The notes under the pieces: model-generated
The model's database searches: none
Told to the model about the DNA's origin: nothing
Seen by the model: the letters and a program-made list of their open reading frames with translations, nothing else
NCBI GenBank assembly: GCA_037957365.1
Contig: JARHVA010005489.1
Location: 632,501 to 696,500, forward strand
Reading direction: 5' to 3'
DNA length: 64,000 bases
Origin: Torreya grandis
Lineage: Eukaryota; Streptophyta; Pinopsida; Cupressales; Taxaceae
Shown: in pieces, positions 27,001 to 38,470 of the stretch
How the letters are laid out: the number at the start of each line of letters is the position of its first letter
How positions within the stretch are numbered: the stretch's first letter is position 1
Translations under genes and position numbers: made by a program

Positions 27001-28279
27001 GCCAAACCATATTTGGTTAAAGATAAAATACAATAATCCATTATAAGGGTGAAGATGTTATATATTTAGAATTCTTATGCCTTCCTCTATCTTTCTTTGT
27101 TCTTCTATGGATTTTTATCTTGAGTAAGGGTTCTCTAGTCTCTAAATGTGATATGGTCCTGATCCTTGGCAATTCTATCTTAAATATTGAATATCCTTTA
27201 AAAATTTTACATACTAACTATCACAGTTATGGCCCTCCTTTTATTGATAATGAAGCTTCCTCCTATTGATGCTTTTAAATGTACCACAAGTGCTCTTCAG
27301 TGTTGATGAACAATTCTCATTTTAGGATTTGAAAAATCCAAGTCATGAGTTGAAGTTTGTGACAATTCAATGTTGTGTATGTTGGAATAGAAGTAGAGTA
27401 TGAGAAATGTCCACAATATTTATTTAAGTTTAGTGGTTAGGATCCACCAGGGTTTAAATTTTATGATAATTAAAGTAGGTATATTAATCTAAATGGATAT
27501 TAACAAATATATTTAAACTAGATGAATTCTGATAAAAAGGATGAAAAAGGAAGGGTAAGATAGAAAAGGGTATGAAAAAATTATAATTATTTTGAGTACA
27601 CATGAACAAATTTATGATATAAAACAACATGAACTAATATTACATTACAAATCAGGAAAAAATCAAATGAACTATATAAATAATAAGTAAGAACCAAGTT
27701 TACTTTAAACATTCGCTACTATGGTCTAAATAGCCTAAGCACATCTAAATACACAGCAAAATAAAATGAAGTACTTGAGATATTTATAGTTAATCTATAA
27801 TTATCACAAATAAACATCTTCATGACAAAGAAACAGAATCAAAATATGGATAATCATTCAAATTCAAGATGACAATATGAAATTGAGAGACATCATGGAC
27901 AATTAACAAACTATATAGACAATCTTCTCAGAATTCCTTAGTTATATTAAATGATCTTGGTATAAAAATTTTCAAAATGTTATCTCCCTTATAGAATGGT
28001 AATCCCTACCTATTTATTGGAAACATAGGTAATTCACTGGTTAACCTTCTCAAAATATCCACATCTAGGATAAAAACAACTATCCTTAATACAAAGACAC
28101 AATGCGAGAGGGCTTCAAGATAATTACAACAAGAATAAGTAATTTCTAATATACTATCATATATTTTGCAAAAATAATATTATTTTATGCTACATTGGTG
28201 GGGGCCTTGGGTTACTATTTGAGGATGTTATTTTCCTTAGTGTATTATTCATTGATGAGCTCAAAATCTATTGTAAGCT

Positions 28280-31200
28280 TCATAAAACAATCCTCTTCTT
28301 GATTTTCCAATGTATCAAATTCTTTTTCATTATTGGTCTTGAGTTCATAAATGCCTTGGGATTATACAATCTATCTTCCAAATGTGATGATGATACCAAG
28401 GACCTTCTGATTTTCCTTGGTATCCTAGCCTTGGTTATCTTTAATGCTTTAGACGTGTTGACTAACCCTCTGTCTGAACTCCTCAGCTTCCATTAGGCCT
28501 ATGGCATTGGTCCTGTATGGTCTTCCCAATAGGTCCTTCAATATCTCTTCCATCCTTTGCATAAATGTTTTATCCTCCTCTAAAATGCTACTACAATTGT
28601 CACACCAACTGGTTAGGTCTAATATTATGCCTTCCATGACTCTGAGGAGGGCATGCAAGTGTTTCAAATTAATGATCTTGATGCCTTGGACTTACTCAGT
28701 GGTATGGATATTGATAAATTTAACTGACTAATCTCTAGAGCCTTGATAATGAGTAATTAATGTACATTCCTTCTCAAGTTTATCGGCTAAAATAACTTAT
28801 CAATATTTCAAAGCCTTCAACCTTTTGAAAATTTCTAAGGACTTATTCAACAATACTACTATATCTTTAGGGATTGAAAGTAAGACTTGGGCTTTGAAAT
28901 CATGTTTTTCCTTCTCTAAGTTGGTGATCCTTTGTTTCATTCCTTGGATTCCATCTAAGGTCATTTATTATTATGATACCACTAAATTGACCATGTCCTC
29001 CGAATGGATGGGAGGCTCCCCTACTGCTTGCCCTTGGATAAGAGTTATGCCCACAAAAGGTTCCACTTTTTGAAAAGTGATTTCATTAGTGCCAATGGTG
29101 TTTTTCCTTCTTACTAATATCTCAAACGTTGATGTGTCTAGATTGAATTTTACCTTTGTGTTAGACTCCTTGATTTTTTGCTACTAAAGAACTTTAACAT
29201 TTGAATTCCTAGAAGCCCCTAGGGTGTCAATACCTTGGCTCTCTTTGTTATGAATGATTTGGATCCTTCTTTCTACTTGTCTATTTACAATGTCCTAGAT
29301 CCATGGCTTGACATTATACTACATATATATTCCAACTCGTGTTAAGGCCAATGATAGGGAGAGAGATGGGATTTTTGTAATTTCACATAAAAAATCCAGT
29401 TAAGAATGGCTGGTCCAAAAATAGGGTTCTCATCACTAAAGAGGTTAACTTCACTAGTAGGGTGAGTGAAGGTTAACCTAGGCTTCTTTTTAGGTGTTAG
29501 GGGTACCAAGGCCAATTCTTCTTATCTCTTTCCTTCATCTAGTGGGGTCAAATCCTTGCATTCTATATTAGAGGGATTCTCCTCCCTATGAAAACCATAA
29601 ATAGTTGTAATGTCAACAAGGTCACTCTCCACTATTTTTACTACTTCCAAGGAAATAATGCTAATGATTTACACTAAGGAAGGAGGTCTCTATGGGGATG
29701 TGTGGGTTTGAGGACCCTTTATATTTCTATTTTCTATCTTTAAATCTTCGACCATAACTTTACCCTTTCTTTTTATTTCCTCAGGTTGCCCAACCTAGGA
29801 TTGCTTTGTCAATTCTACTCATTGAGGCTCAAAGAATTGTCGTTCAATAAGTGGTTCTTAACGAGTAGTACTGATAGTCATAGCAAAAAGTGATAATGTA
29901 AGGGATGAAATTTCCATATCTCTCCTGAGGATTTATTATCCTTGACCAGCATATACTCCAACTAGATATTTTAGCCTTTAAACCTAGACAGGACATCTTC
30001 AAAGTTCTTTACCCTTATATAGATACCATCTACCAAGCCTGATTAATGTTTGTAATCAATATTTGAGACATTTTTATCTTATATGTGGTTCTTCACCTTT
30101 TTAATAGGGTCCCACATCTTAAGCTCATCTAGTTGGAAATCAAAACAATTTCTATGGATCATCATAATTTCTAGTTGCTTCCAATCCTTGATCACAATCC
30201 TACCAATATCTAGTGGAATGGGGTGGACCTGAACCTTATTATTATTTTTTCATGTCTTATCCACACCATGGATTATTTTATAGACAATATCTTATTTTAA
30301 AATATTACTAGGGACATGAATGAGCAATTGGTAGGGTTGAATCATGATTCCTTTTATTCTTATCATAGTGCAATCTAAATAGAACCAAACATCCCCCATG
30401 GCTTCTACTTGCCTTTGGATTAGAGGGTGGAGTTATGGCATAAGGAAACTAGTGATTGATTCATAGATATCTATGTAAAATACCATCATATATAAATTTT
30501 ATGTGGTTCCTATATTTGAATATATGTAATTTAGAGTAGTGATGAGAAATAGTGGTTCTGCAATCAGGGGACCAATTTTAGATGCCAGTTAAGGCTATAG
30601 AGGTAAAAAGTGAATCCAAGAGATAGGAAATCATATGAAATAATTTGGAGGTCCTTATCTTAATGGATAAATTTTTTTTCCAACAAAATTATTATTAGGT
30701 CTCTAATGGGAGGGGTTAAGTTTCATTCCAATATGCAATGAACATAAGATACCTAGAGCCTATTTACATAAGAAGTGGATGGGGTAGCAAAGGATAGATA
30801 CAGTAAGGTCATAACTATCCTCACTAATTATATAAATTTTAAAATAGGAATATTACTATTAGTGGACCTAAAAATATGGGATCCTTGGATTAACCAAGGT
30901 GAAAGGACTGATTCTAGGTCTTAGGCATTTGCCCACTCTCTCAAGGATGGGAGATCAACATGAAGCAAGGGGAGATTATAATAGGTTTTGAAAGCCATAT
31001 TGAGGATGAATTTAACCTTCTTAGTGTTTCCCTCTTGAATTATCCATTATTTATCTATCTTATAATCAATGAAAATGGGAGCAAGGAGGTTGATATAATA
31101 CATTACCTCTAGTTTGGTTGTAGCATGGTGGAGGCTGCCAACTAAATTGAGACTAGGTCATTGTATCTTTGATGCACAGAGGCATTAATGTTTTCTTACA

Positions 31201-31360
31201 AAAAAATTGGATATAATTCCTCCACAAGTTAGAATAAATCATTTAAATTCCTAATTTATTGCACATTTAAGGCTGTTAGGTCCATCTCTATTTCTTTAAA
31301 GATCCTCCCTTCACTATCTAAAGTTAGATAATGTTTTGCTTCCATCCTCATTTATTGCCT
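28280..31360 (-). pseudogene. Long ORF embedded in the right LTR of gypsy 2
   Basis: This is the second copy of the LTR-borne ORF. It keeps recognisable protein sequence where the left copy does, e.g. HVDLPSLREWANA near 30950 and the tail at 28667-28449 (SILEEDKTFMQRMEEILKDL, then EFRQRVSQHV). Stops differ in part from those of the left copy, so many arose after insertion. As the 5' LTR copy, this one would lie upstream of gag in a transcript started near the LTR start, if transcription began before it. Confidence 0.6.
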
Positions 31361-31807
31361 ACCAATTAAAATTTATGGTGTTGAATAACTTTTGCTTGAT
31401 CTCTAAGGTTTTTGCATAAGCACCTGCCTTTTGAGGCTCAATCACACTTATCCTGGTTATGTTATGTCAAATTGAACTAATTTAGACCTCATTTTAAAGA
31501 TAATTTGGGTATTACCCTAAGCTTTAATGGTGAAATATCTAGGCCTTAATTTTGTAAGTGATTTATATTTGATGAGAATCTCTCCCATATCTCTTTTGTG
31601 ATTTTAAGCTAAGGAAATCATTTGATTTAGATCATCTAGGATTACGTGGAGTCTAACTGACCTACCTCTATATCTTTTGTGGTAATTTTCATACTTGCCA
31701 CCTTAGGAACTAGCCATTGGATTTTAAATGCCTCTTTATTTCATTCTAAAAACCTAAATCCAATCCCTTAGATTTCATCATTCACTTGATCCTTAAGTTC
31801 ATGGTTA

Positions 31808-32420
31808 TGCCACGTGTTGAGCTTATGAGGTTTTTGAAAATCCTTTAGGATTGATGCACCGTTGGATGGAGATTGTTGAGAAAATGATCACCATTAGATC
31901 CTTGATGGGACTAGACCATTAAATGCATGATTATTAAGCATACATTGGCCACATTTTGAGATCACGAAGACTTTTAAAAGTCTTCAATCTCGGTGTAACA
32001 TTGGATGGAGATTTATTAACAAGCGATCTTTGTTAGATATTCAATGGGACTAGACCATTAATTATGTTCTTTTATTACATAGGGCATAGTAAATCTTCTC
32101 TCTCATCTATTAGGTAGACACTTATCTCCTTCATGGAACTTTATGATCCTTCTTTATATTTTCTAGTTATCTTGAGCATGCATCAGACACGTGTTAAGAT
32201 CATGAAGCCTTTGAAAGGTCTTCGAGCTTGATGCACCGTTACATGGAAATCAATCAGAAGGTGATCATTGTTAGATCTTTTATGGGCCCAAATCATTAAT
32301 TAAATGCTTCTTATGGTGATCAACCACATGTTAAGTTTGCAAATCCTTTGAAAAGTCTTTGGTCTTGATGCACCATTGAATGTAGATCAGTGAGTAAGAG
32401 ATCACCTTTGGATCTGTAAA
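31808..32420 (-). repeat. Four diverged subrepeats in the right LTR, two with intact CACGTG
   Basis: Units start near 31808, 31950, 32186 and 32322, matching those of the left LTR. Two keep a perfect palindrome CACGTG (31811-31816 and 32188-32193), the plant G-box core bound by bZIP and bHLH factors. At the matching place other units read CATGTG, CACATG or CACATT, as expected if an ancestral CACGTG lost its CpG by deamination. Confidence 0.75.
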
Positions 32421-32974
32421 GAGCATAGAAGATAATCATTAGACCCATAAATATAAATACTTAGGGTAAAACATTAAGGCTAGGTCTATGACTAAGTGCG
32501 AAGGCCTTAACATTAATATTTTATCCAAAGTTAGGTGACCTTTTAAAATTTTATAAAATGAGCCATTTAAACCCATAGAAAAATATGCAAAAATGGGAAC
32601 AAAGGGATATAAAGAGGCTTCGACCATGTTTAAAACATGATGTAAGCTTTTCATTAGTCCTTTTATTTATTTATTCCCATTGATTTAACTCCTTCCAAAT
32701 TTAAATTTGAACTCTGAGGGTTTTTGGCTCAAAAACCCTGTCTTCTTCCATGAAACCTATGCTTAGTCATCTAAAGGAAATTGTTAGCAACATTATTTTA
32801 TAAAGCATATTTAAAACTCACAAAGACTCATCCCTTTTCAGGGAGATGATCTTTAGATTCTAACAAGAGTAACCCTATGCAAAACTAGACTAGAATGTAG
32901 AGATTATAAAAGGCTTACAAAGGTTTCCATTTGTAAAGTGGAAAAAAAGAAAGGGATGTTGGTCCTAAAAACAA

Positions 32975-32979
32975 ATTCT
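32975..32979. repeat. Target-site duplication of gypsy 2, right copy (attct)
   Basis: Matches 16023-16027. The base after it (32980) starts the codon that continues the PLE reading frame. Confidence 0.8.
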
Positions 32980-33803
32980 CATCTCATCAATCAGTTTTAG
33001 AACATAAAATTGACTAAAGAAATTGTGATAGATCAAAAAATTCCTTTTTTATATGTCCTCTTACTTAGGAAGAAAGATAGTTCTTTAGCTAGGAAGGTCT
33101 ACAGAAAAGGTACTCATATCGACCTTTACCTTCAGGCCTCCTCTAATCACCATCCTACCCAAAAAGTAAGAGTTGTTAAGAACTTAATTAATAGGGGTTT
33201 TAAAATATGTGATGAAAATAGCATCAATCATGAAATTGTGCACCTAAGTCAGGTTTTTAAGTTAAATGGATACTGTGGTAAACATATAGCTAAAGCTATC
33301 AAGTAGGTTAAGGCTAATATTAATAGACCAAAAATCAAATTCATAGAGGGTCACATAGCTTATCTTCCTTATGTTGAAGGAATTTCTAATAATCTAGGTA
33401 AACTTCTCAATCACCGTAATATTCACTCCACATTCTTACATGTTAATAAGTTATGCATGATGTTGGGATTTGTTAAAGACAAACTAGACCCAAAACTTAA
33501 AAGTGGAGTCTATAAGGTGGATTGTTCTTGTGATTTACCTTACATAGGGAGATGGGAAGATCAGTTAAAGATATAATTAAATAACATTTTGTAGATATTT
33601 GTCTTGAAAGGAAATAAAAATCAGCCCTTGTTGAGCATTCTTTTAAGTGAAAACATGCTATCAATATTGAAGAAGCAAAAATTTTGGTAGAAGAAGATAA
33701 TTTCTATAAGCATAAGTCAAGGGAACCAATATAAATACTAAAACATCCTAAAAATTTAAATAAGGATGATGGGTTAGGGATAACTTGGAAGATGGTAGAT
33801 TAA
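32980..33803 (+). pseudogene. Penelope-like protein, 3' portion (RT thumb and GIY-YIG endonuclease)
   Basis: The sequence resumes with an in-frame segment containing IDQKIPFLYVLLLRKKDSSL and KVYRKGTHIDLYLQASSNHH (33010-33306), typical of the part after RT in PLEs (PFLDVL..., ..YRK.TH.D.YL...S.HH). IAYLPYVEGISNNLGKLLN follows, then KDKLDPKLKSGVYKVDCSCD and LPYIG (~33480-33555). GVY...YIG is the GIY-YIG nuclease core. After a one-base frame change, a GRSVKD segment keeps the catalytic Arg and ALVEHSF follows. The C-terminus ends near 33803 (KMVD, then TAA). A stop after NQF and one after AKAIK show decay. Confidence 0.88.
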
Positions 33804-34130
33804 AATAATTAATTTTTTGTTGAGGTGTAGGAGTACGGTGTTTTGAGTTCCCTTTGTTGTTTTTTGTTTTAAAATTTTAATAAATGTTCCTATATTGTTA
33901 TTCTTAAGTTTTGTTTGCAAGTTAATAGGTTATAATTTTTATTTAAAATTTTGGTTAACCATTTTTTAAAAATTCTTAATAATTAGAACCAATAATTAAT
34001 TATAAATTTAATTAATTTAATTTTTTTTAAAGATTTTATAATTTTGTTTAACTAGTTTTATAATTAGAAATGAATTATTTAATAAAAAATCTAATTTATG
34101 ATTTTATTCTTCAAATATCAAAAATTTAAT
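33804..34130 (+). other. 3' untranslated region of the Penelope-like element
   Basis: AT-rich stretch between the end of the ORF and the right inverted repeat. No gene is seen. Confidence 0.5.
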
Positions 34131-34655
34131 TTGTCTTGTCATACTTTAGAAAGAGCTTTAATTAGAGTAATACTTATAATCAATTTTAAATAATTGATAT
34201 TTTCTTGATAATAAAATTTGTCTATTTTTAAAATTTATTTATTTATAACTAATATATAATTTTATAACATTATTATAACTTTAATTTATAATGTTATAAC
34301 ATTCTTATAGCTTTAAATTATATTAATTAATCTCCATTATGAATTAGGTAACTTCTTTATTTGTTATTTTATTTTTTATTTCATTTTCAGCAACTTTGGA
34401 TAATAATTAGATGGTTAATTTTTAACAATATTTTTTATTTTTATTTTTATTTTAATTTTTAACAATTTTTAATAATGACTAGTTGGTTAATTTTTAGATT
34501 TTTTTTGTAATAGCTATTTTCCCCCAGCTTTTAAAGGGTGTTATTATGTTATTCATGTATACATTATTTACTTGATGAAGGATCACATAAGTGGATCCAA
34601 ATCATGTTGAGTTTCAAAATTTGGCATAGTTTTTCTAGATGATTATTACTATTGT
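34131..34655. repeat. Right inverted repeat of the Penelope-like element
   Basis: Reverse complement of 14763-15283 over about 520 bp with scattered changes. It ends near 34655, a few bases before the candidate target-site copy ctatggaaatat (34661-34672), and 3' LTR sequence of gypsy 1 follows. Confidence 0.85.
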
Positions 34656-34660
34656 ATGGA

Positions 34661-35269
34661 CTATGGAAATATCAGATCTTTGAATATAGCTACAATTTGT
34701 GTTTAGGTTGTTAGGAGTTGTTATGAGAATATCTATGTTGGTCAGGACTTGAATGAATGTGATATGTATAAATATTATTAGCATGGTAAATCTGGAAGTT
34801 AAAACCATAGGAACTAGTGCCTATTTGTGTTTGTAAAGAATTGAATATAAGGGTTGATGATTATATGATTAAAAATAATAGTGATTGTTATTTTAATCCT
34901 AGAACTTTCATGTAGAATATTGACAAAAATGGACCTTGATCTTTGGAGGTTTCCTTGTTGTAATCCCTAATACTAGATCTTCTATTATGAATTCTAAGCT
35001 TGTGTACTATGTTATGGTATAATCATAGAGTTATCTATGTTATTATGAATTTTTTCCTTATTATTATGCTCTACTGTGTATTTTTTTTCTATATCTATAA
35101 GTATCTTACATCATACATTGAGCTATTAAATAAGTGTATTTATCTACAATAAAAATTGCATTGTTTCAATGTATTAATGAAACCATCCTATAATATTTTG
35201 ATGTAATTTCACACAATATATCCCAATAATTAGGATGTTCTGGTGAAAACCCAATAACCACTTCTAACA
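34661..35269 (+). repeat. 3' LTR of gypsy 1, remainder
   Basis: Starts with the repeated ctatggaaatat and continues as the counterpart of 2030-2613 (ttaggttgttaggag, gttaaaaccata, aaaaataatagtga, ttgtaatccctaatactaga, gtgaaaaccca), ending ...cttctaaca. Confidence 0.8.
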
Positions 35270-38200
35270 AATGTTATCATTATTAAGTATTCCCTGAGCT
35301 ACATTCTCAAGTGCTTGATTGACCCCTAAGCTATTTTACATTTCAGAGTTTCCAAGTGTCTACAAAGCCATCATACATAGTTTTAGTTACATCACATATC
35401 TTTATTTAATTTTCATAGTTTCAATCTCAAATGTAACTAATACACATGGGTTGGCAATGATGGATTAATATCCTACTTGAGTTGTTGAGCCAACTACATA
35501 GAAGGGTTAGACAAGCCATTACTTCAATCCAATTTATTCAAAGTTAATGATCTACTTAATAGGGGTGATAAATTATGGATTAAATGCTAAATTGATTTAT
35601 TGATCCACCCAAACATGAATATTTATAAATCCATCATCTCATACCAATTTATTTACCATTTGATCACCACCCACATACACACATAGTATGTCACTAGGTT
35701 TTAGAATTGGTTCACATAATTGATGAGGTATGTTCATTCCTTTGATATTTCTCTCATCTCATTTCTTGTTTTTTAATTTTAATTTGATGTTTATTAAGTA
35801 ATGTTTTATTCCTTCATGTTTTATTTAAAATATACACAATGGACCACACTTGAATGAATTAGATCCAAAATCATGAGCTTTGCCTCTTATGTAAGTCCAA
35901 ATATTTTTATTTTATTTTATCTTATTCATTTCACTTTGTTACATTTATACAATAAATTGGGATGGAATTTAGTCATATAAAATTTAATTTAAGTGTAATG
36001 ATTGTCACTTGAGACTACCTTATCCTAACTTAGCCCTAGACTTATCGTAGGGCCTCTTTTGAGAATTTTATAGATTTTGTGTGAATCTAGCCTTTTCCTA
36101 GATACACCAAAATCAACATCAATATTTTGAGTAGGCACCCAATCCCCTTATTAACTAATTTATACCATTTGGACATTAGTGGAACCCTTTGGACACTAGC
36201 ACATTACACTTCTAACCTAGGGATTGTACGAGTGTCCATTATCTCCTTACACCCCCAACAAATATCTTTTTATTCCCCAAATCACTCCTAGGGTTGGCCT
36301 ACACCTATTTACCTTATTGAAAAGCACCATAATGATAAATATACATAACTTCCATTCACTTATCCACTACATGGAAATCAAATGCAAATATACATAAATA
36401 GAATCAAAAATAGTTGTGAAAAATAAGATTATTGATCCTTATTCTACCCTACTCCTAAATACACTCACATATATCAGCCTAGATCTCAGATTATTCATAT
36501 TTATAGTCTCAATAAACACTCAAAACATTAAAAATAACACTCATACTAGCATTCACTTGCACTTACACTAGTAATTAGATCAGGAGAACTACATCAGGGT
36601 TGACCCCCTTTTGAGGTATTGGTATGTAGGCAATGCCCAACACATGGGGTGTTGTAGTCATGTCTATCTTACCCTGACAATTCCACCATTTTATAATTTT
36701 GATCATGTGGTAAAATAAAATGTTAAGTTTGGTCACTTGAGTGTGGCTAATGATACCCAATCCATAGGTACATCCTGATTTCTCTCATGACCCTCATAGG
36801 CATGTTTTCACTAATTCTCAGTCATCCATAGCCTCCTAGACTAAACCCTTACAGACCTAGATTAATATTTCCATGATTAATCCATCACCTTAGGTCTCAT
36901 CAACCATGGACAAAAATTCCCAAACTTGGACTATAGTGTTGAAACTTAGGTTGTCATGTTTTTGGCACTGTTATCCTAGTGCATTATGGCTTCTAACGAA
37001 CATATTATTATAAATCCTTATTCTTATTTTATGTCAGCCTAACATGAATTCATTTAACCTATGATCATTAAATCCCCTATAAAATTCCATTCAATTTCCA
37101 TTTAGAAGGGTTGATACTCATTTAAAAGAGAGAAGCAAGAATAAAAGCAAGACTACTCAAACACTTTTTCTTATTCTTTGCATACAACCATCCAATAGTA
37201 TTTCAAGCTTATTCAAACCTTTACACCAGTCCTTAGTCATTCCAAGTATACCTAGTTTCGAATTTACTGGCATTTTCATCACACTATTGCACCAAGCACT
37301 TTAATGGGAGAACTATGTATAGGTTTATCCATCCTTAGAGTATTGGTATGTAGGCATTATGCCCACACATGGGGTATGAAGTGCATCTAGTGTATCCTTT
37401 AGACATTAACCCTTCCTCTCCTTTCTCCAAATTTTACATTCAAGTTCAAGTATAAAGAGGACTTAGGGTATTGAAGATTAAATTAGGTACACATTTATCT
37501 CCATAGACTTTTAATCTTTGATAATTCACATGTAGGGTCACATAGACCTGGTGCACAGAACCCAAAAAGCTTAGATCACTAGGACAACAACATAAAAATA
37601 GGACTATAGTGCTAGAACCCAAGGTGTCCCACTTTTGGTGATCCTATCCAATCAAGAAATAAACTCCAAATTCTTATTTACGATAGTTTCCCATGCCTGC
37701 ACATAGATTTGTAAACCTTGTGTGAGTTAGAAAAATATAGAATAAGATGAGTTTGATTTTCTCTCTCTCGCTACTATTTTTAGAAAATCCATAATTATAG
37801 TCAAATTTCATAAATTAGTAGCCTAATTATTGTACATTATTTAATGATTTTATCTACTTAGAACATTTATTATTTAGGAATTAAACATCTAATTTCCTAA
37901 AAATAATAAATCATTTAGTGAATCCAACATACATTGAATTTCACATAAAAACCCTATAAACCATAGGATAAATTCCTAGCTAATTTTTCCCATTAATTTT
38001 TTATTTTTAATTGAATATTAAAATAAAAAATTCCTCTCAAATTTTAAAATTTTATAGTAAATTTTAAAATAATTTTTTTTCAAACCCTAGTTGCATCAAC
38101 TAGCTCCCAGTAATTTTCCAATCATTTTATATATTTTTAGTTGCATATTAAAATAAATAAATCACTTTAAAATTTCAAAAATCCATAGTATTTTTTTTAA

Positions 38201-38470
38201 AAAAAATATTTTTCACAAACCCTAGTTGCATCTACTAGGTGTCATTAAATTAAACACTTTCCCATAGAATTTTGATTTTTTTCTTAAATACTTAACTCAG
38301 AAATCCAATTTCAATTTCAAAAATTCTTAAGTAGTTTACAAAAATATTTTTGAAAAATCCCCAGTTGCATATATTATCTCCTATTTTACTTCTTGAGGTA
38401 TCACCTTACATGTTTGTGCACTTCGTATCCTTTCATGTAATTTCTAGTTAACTATTTTTAGGATTTTACA
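35270..38470 (+). repeat. LTR A, right part
   Basis: The sequence resumes exactly where LTR A stopped at 1972 and aligns with LTR B from 48682 (aagtattcc, tttagttacatcaca, acacatggg, attgatccaccca, tcactaggttttag). Later it matches LTR C from about 43600 (cacttgagtgtggctaatga, ggcatgttttcact, gtcccacttt). It carries two versions of the 'ttggtatgtaggca...cacatgggg' block (36618 and 37345) where B and C each have one, so it is longer than either. It ends ...ggattttaca at 38470, as C (45247) and B (50470) end ...gttttaca. Confidence 0.7.

Larger units (their letters stand above)
16028..32974 (-). mobile_element. Ty3/gypsy element 2 (level 3 of the nest), long LTRs
   Basis: This 16.95 kb LTR retrotransposon lies on the - strand. 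Direct repeats of ~5.7 kb (16028-21749 and 27265-32974) flank a 5.5 kb internal region whose order on the - strand is gag, protease, RNase H-like domain, RT, RNase H, integrase. On the - strand the LTRs start TGTTTTTAGGACCAACATCCC (right copy) or TGTTGGGACCAACATCCCC (left copy) and end GCATCAAT. The two LTRs differ at roughly one site in six to eight over the stretches I compared, so the insertion is old. Neither a clear primer-binding site nor a polypurine tract is left. Confidence 0.9.
27265..32974 (-). repeat. Right LTR (5' LTR) of gypsy 2
   Basis: Second copy of the ~5.7 kb LTR (compare 16028-21749). It carries the same embedded ORF (about 28280-31360) and the same four subrepeats (31808-32420). 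Its outer end (...ggtcctaaaaacaa) is followed by the target-site copy attct and the resumed PLE reading frame. Confidence 0.9.
14761..34660 (+). mobile_element. Penelope-like element (Dryad-like), including nested gypsy 2
   Basis: PLEs are retroelements distinct from LTR and LINE types. They encode one protein with a DKG region, a telomerase-related RT and, in this branch, a GIY-YIG endonuclease. All three are readable: DKG at ~15280, RT to 16027, GIY-YIG at ~33510. The element is bounded by long inverted repeats and a 12-13 bp candidate target-site duplication (14748-14760 / 34661-34672). A 16.95 kb gypsy insertion splits the reading frame; without it the element is about 2.9 kb, close to the usual PLE size. 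GIY-YIG PLEs in plants are known to me from conifers (Dryads). Confidence 0.88.

Noticed and set aside
16028..32974. The 5.7 kb direct repeats as a segmental duplication rather than LTRs
   Set aside because: They flank gag-pol in the correct order, have TG...CA-type ends, a 5-bp duplication outside, and removing the whole unit leaves the interrupted PLE frame in register.
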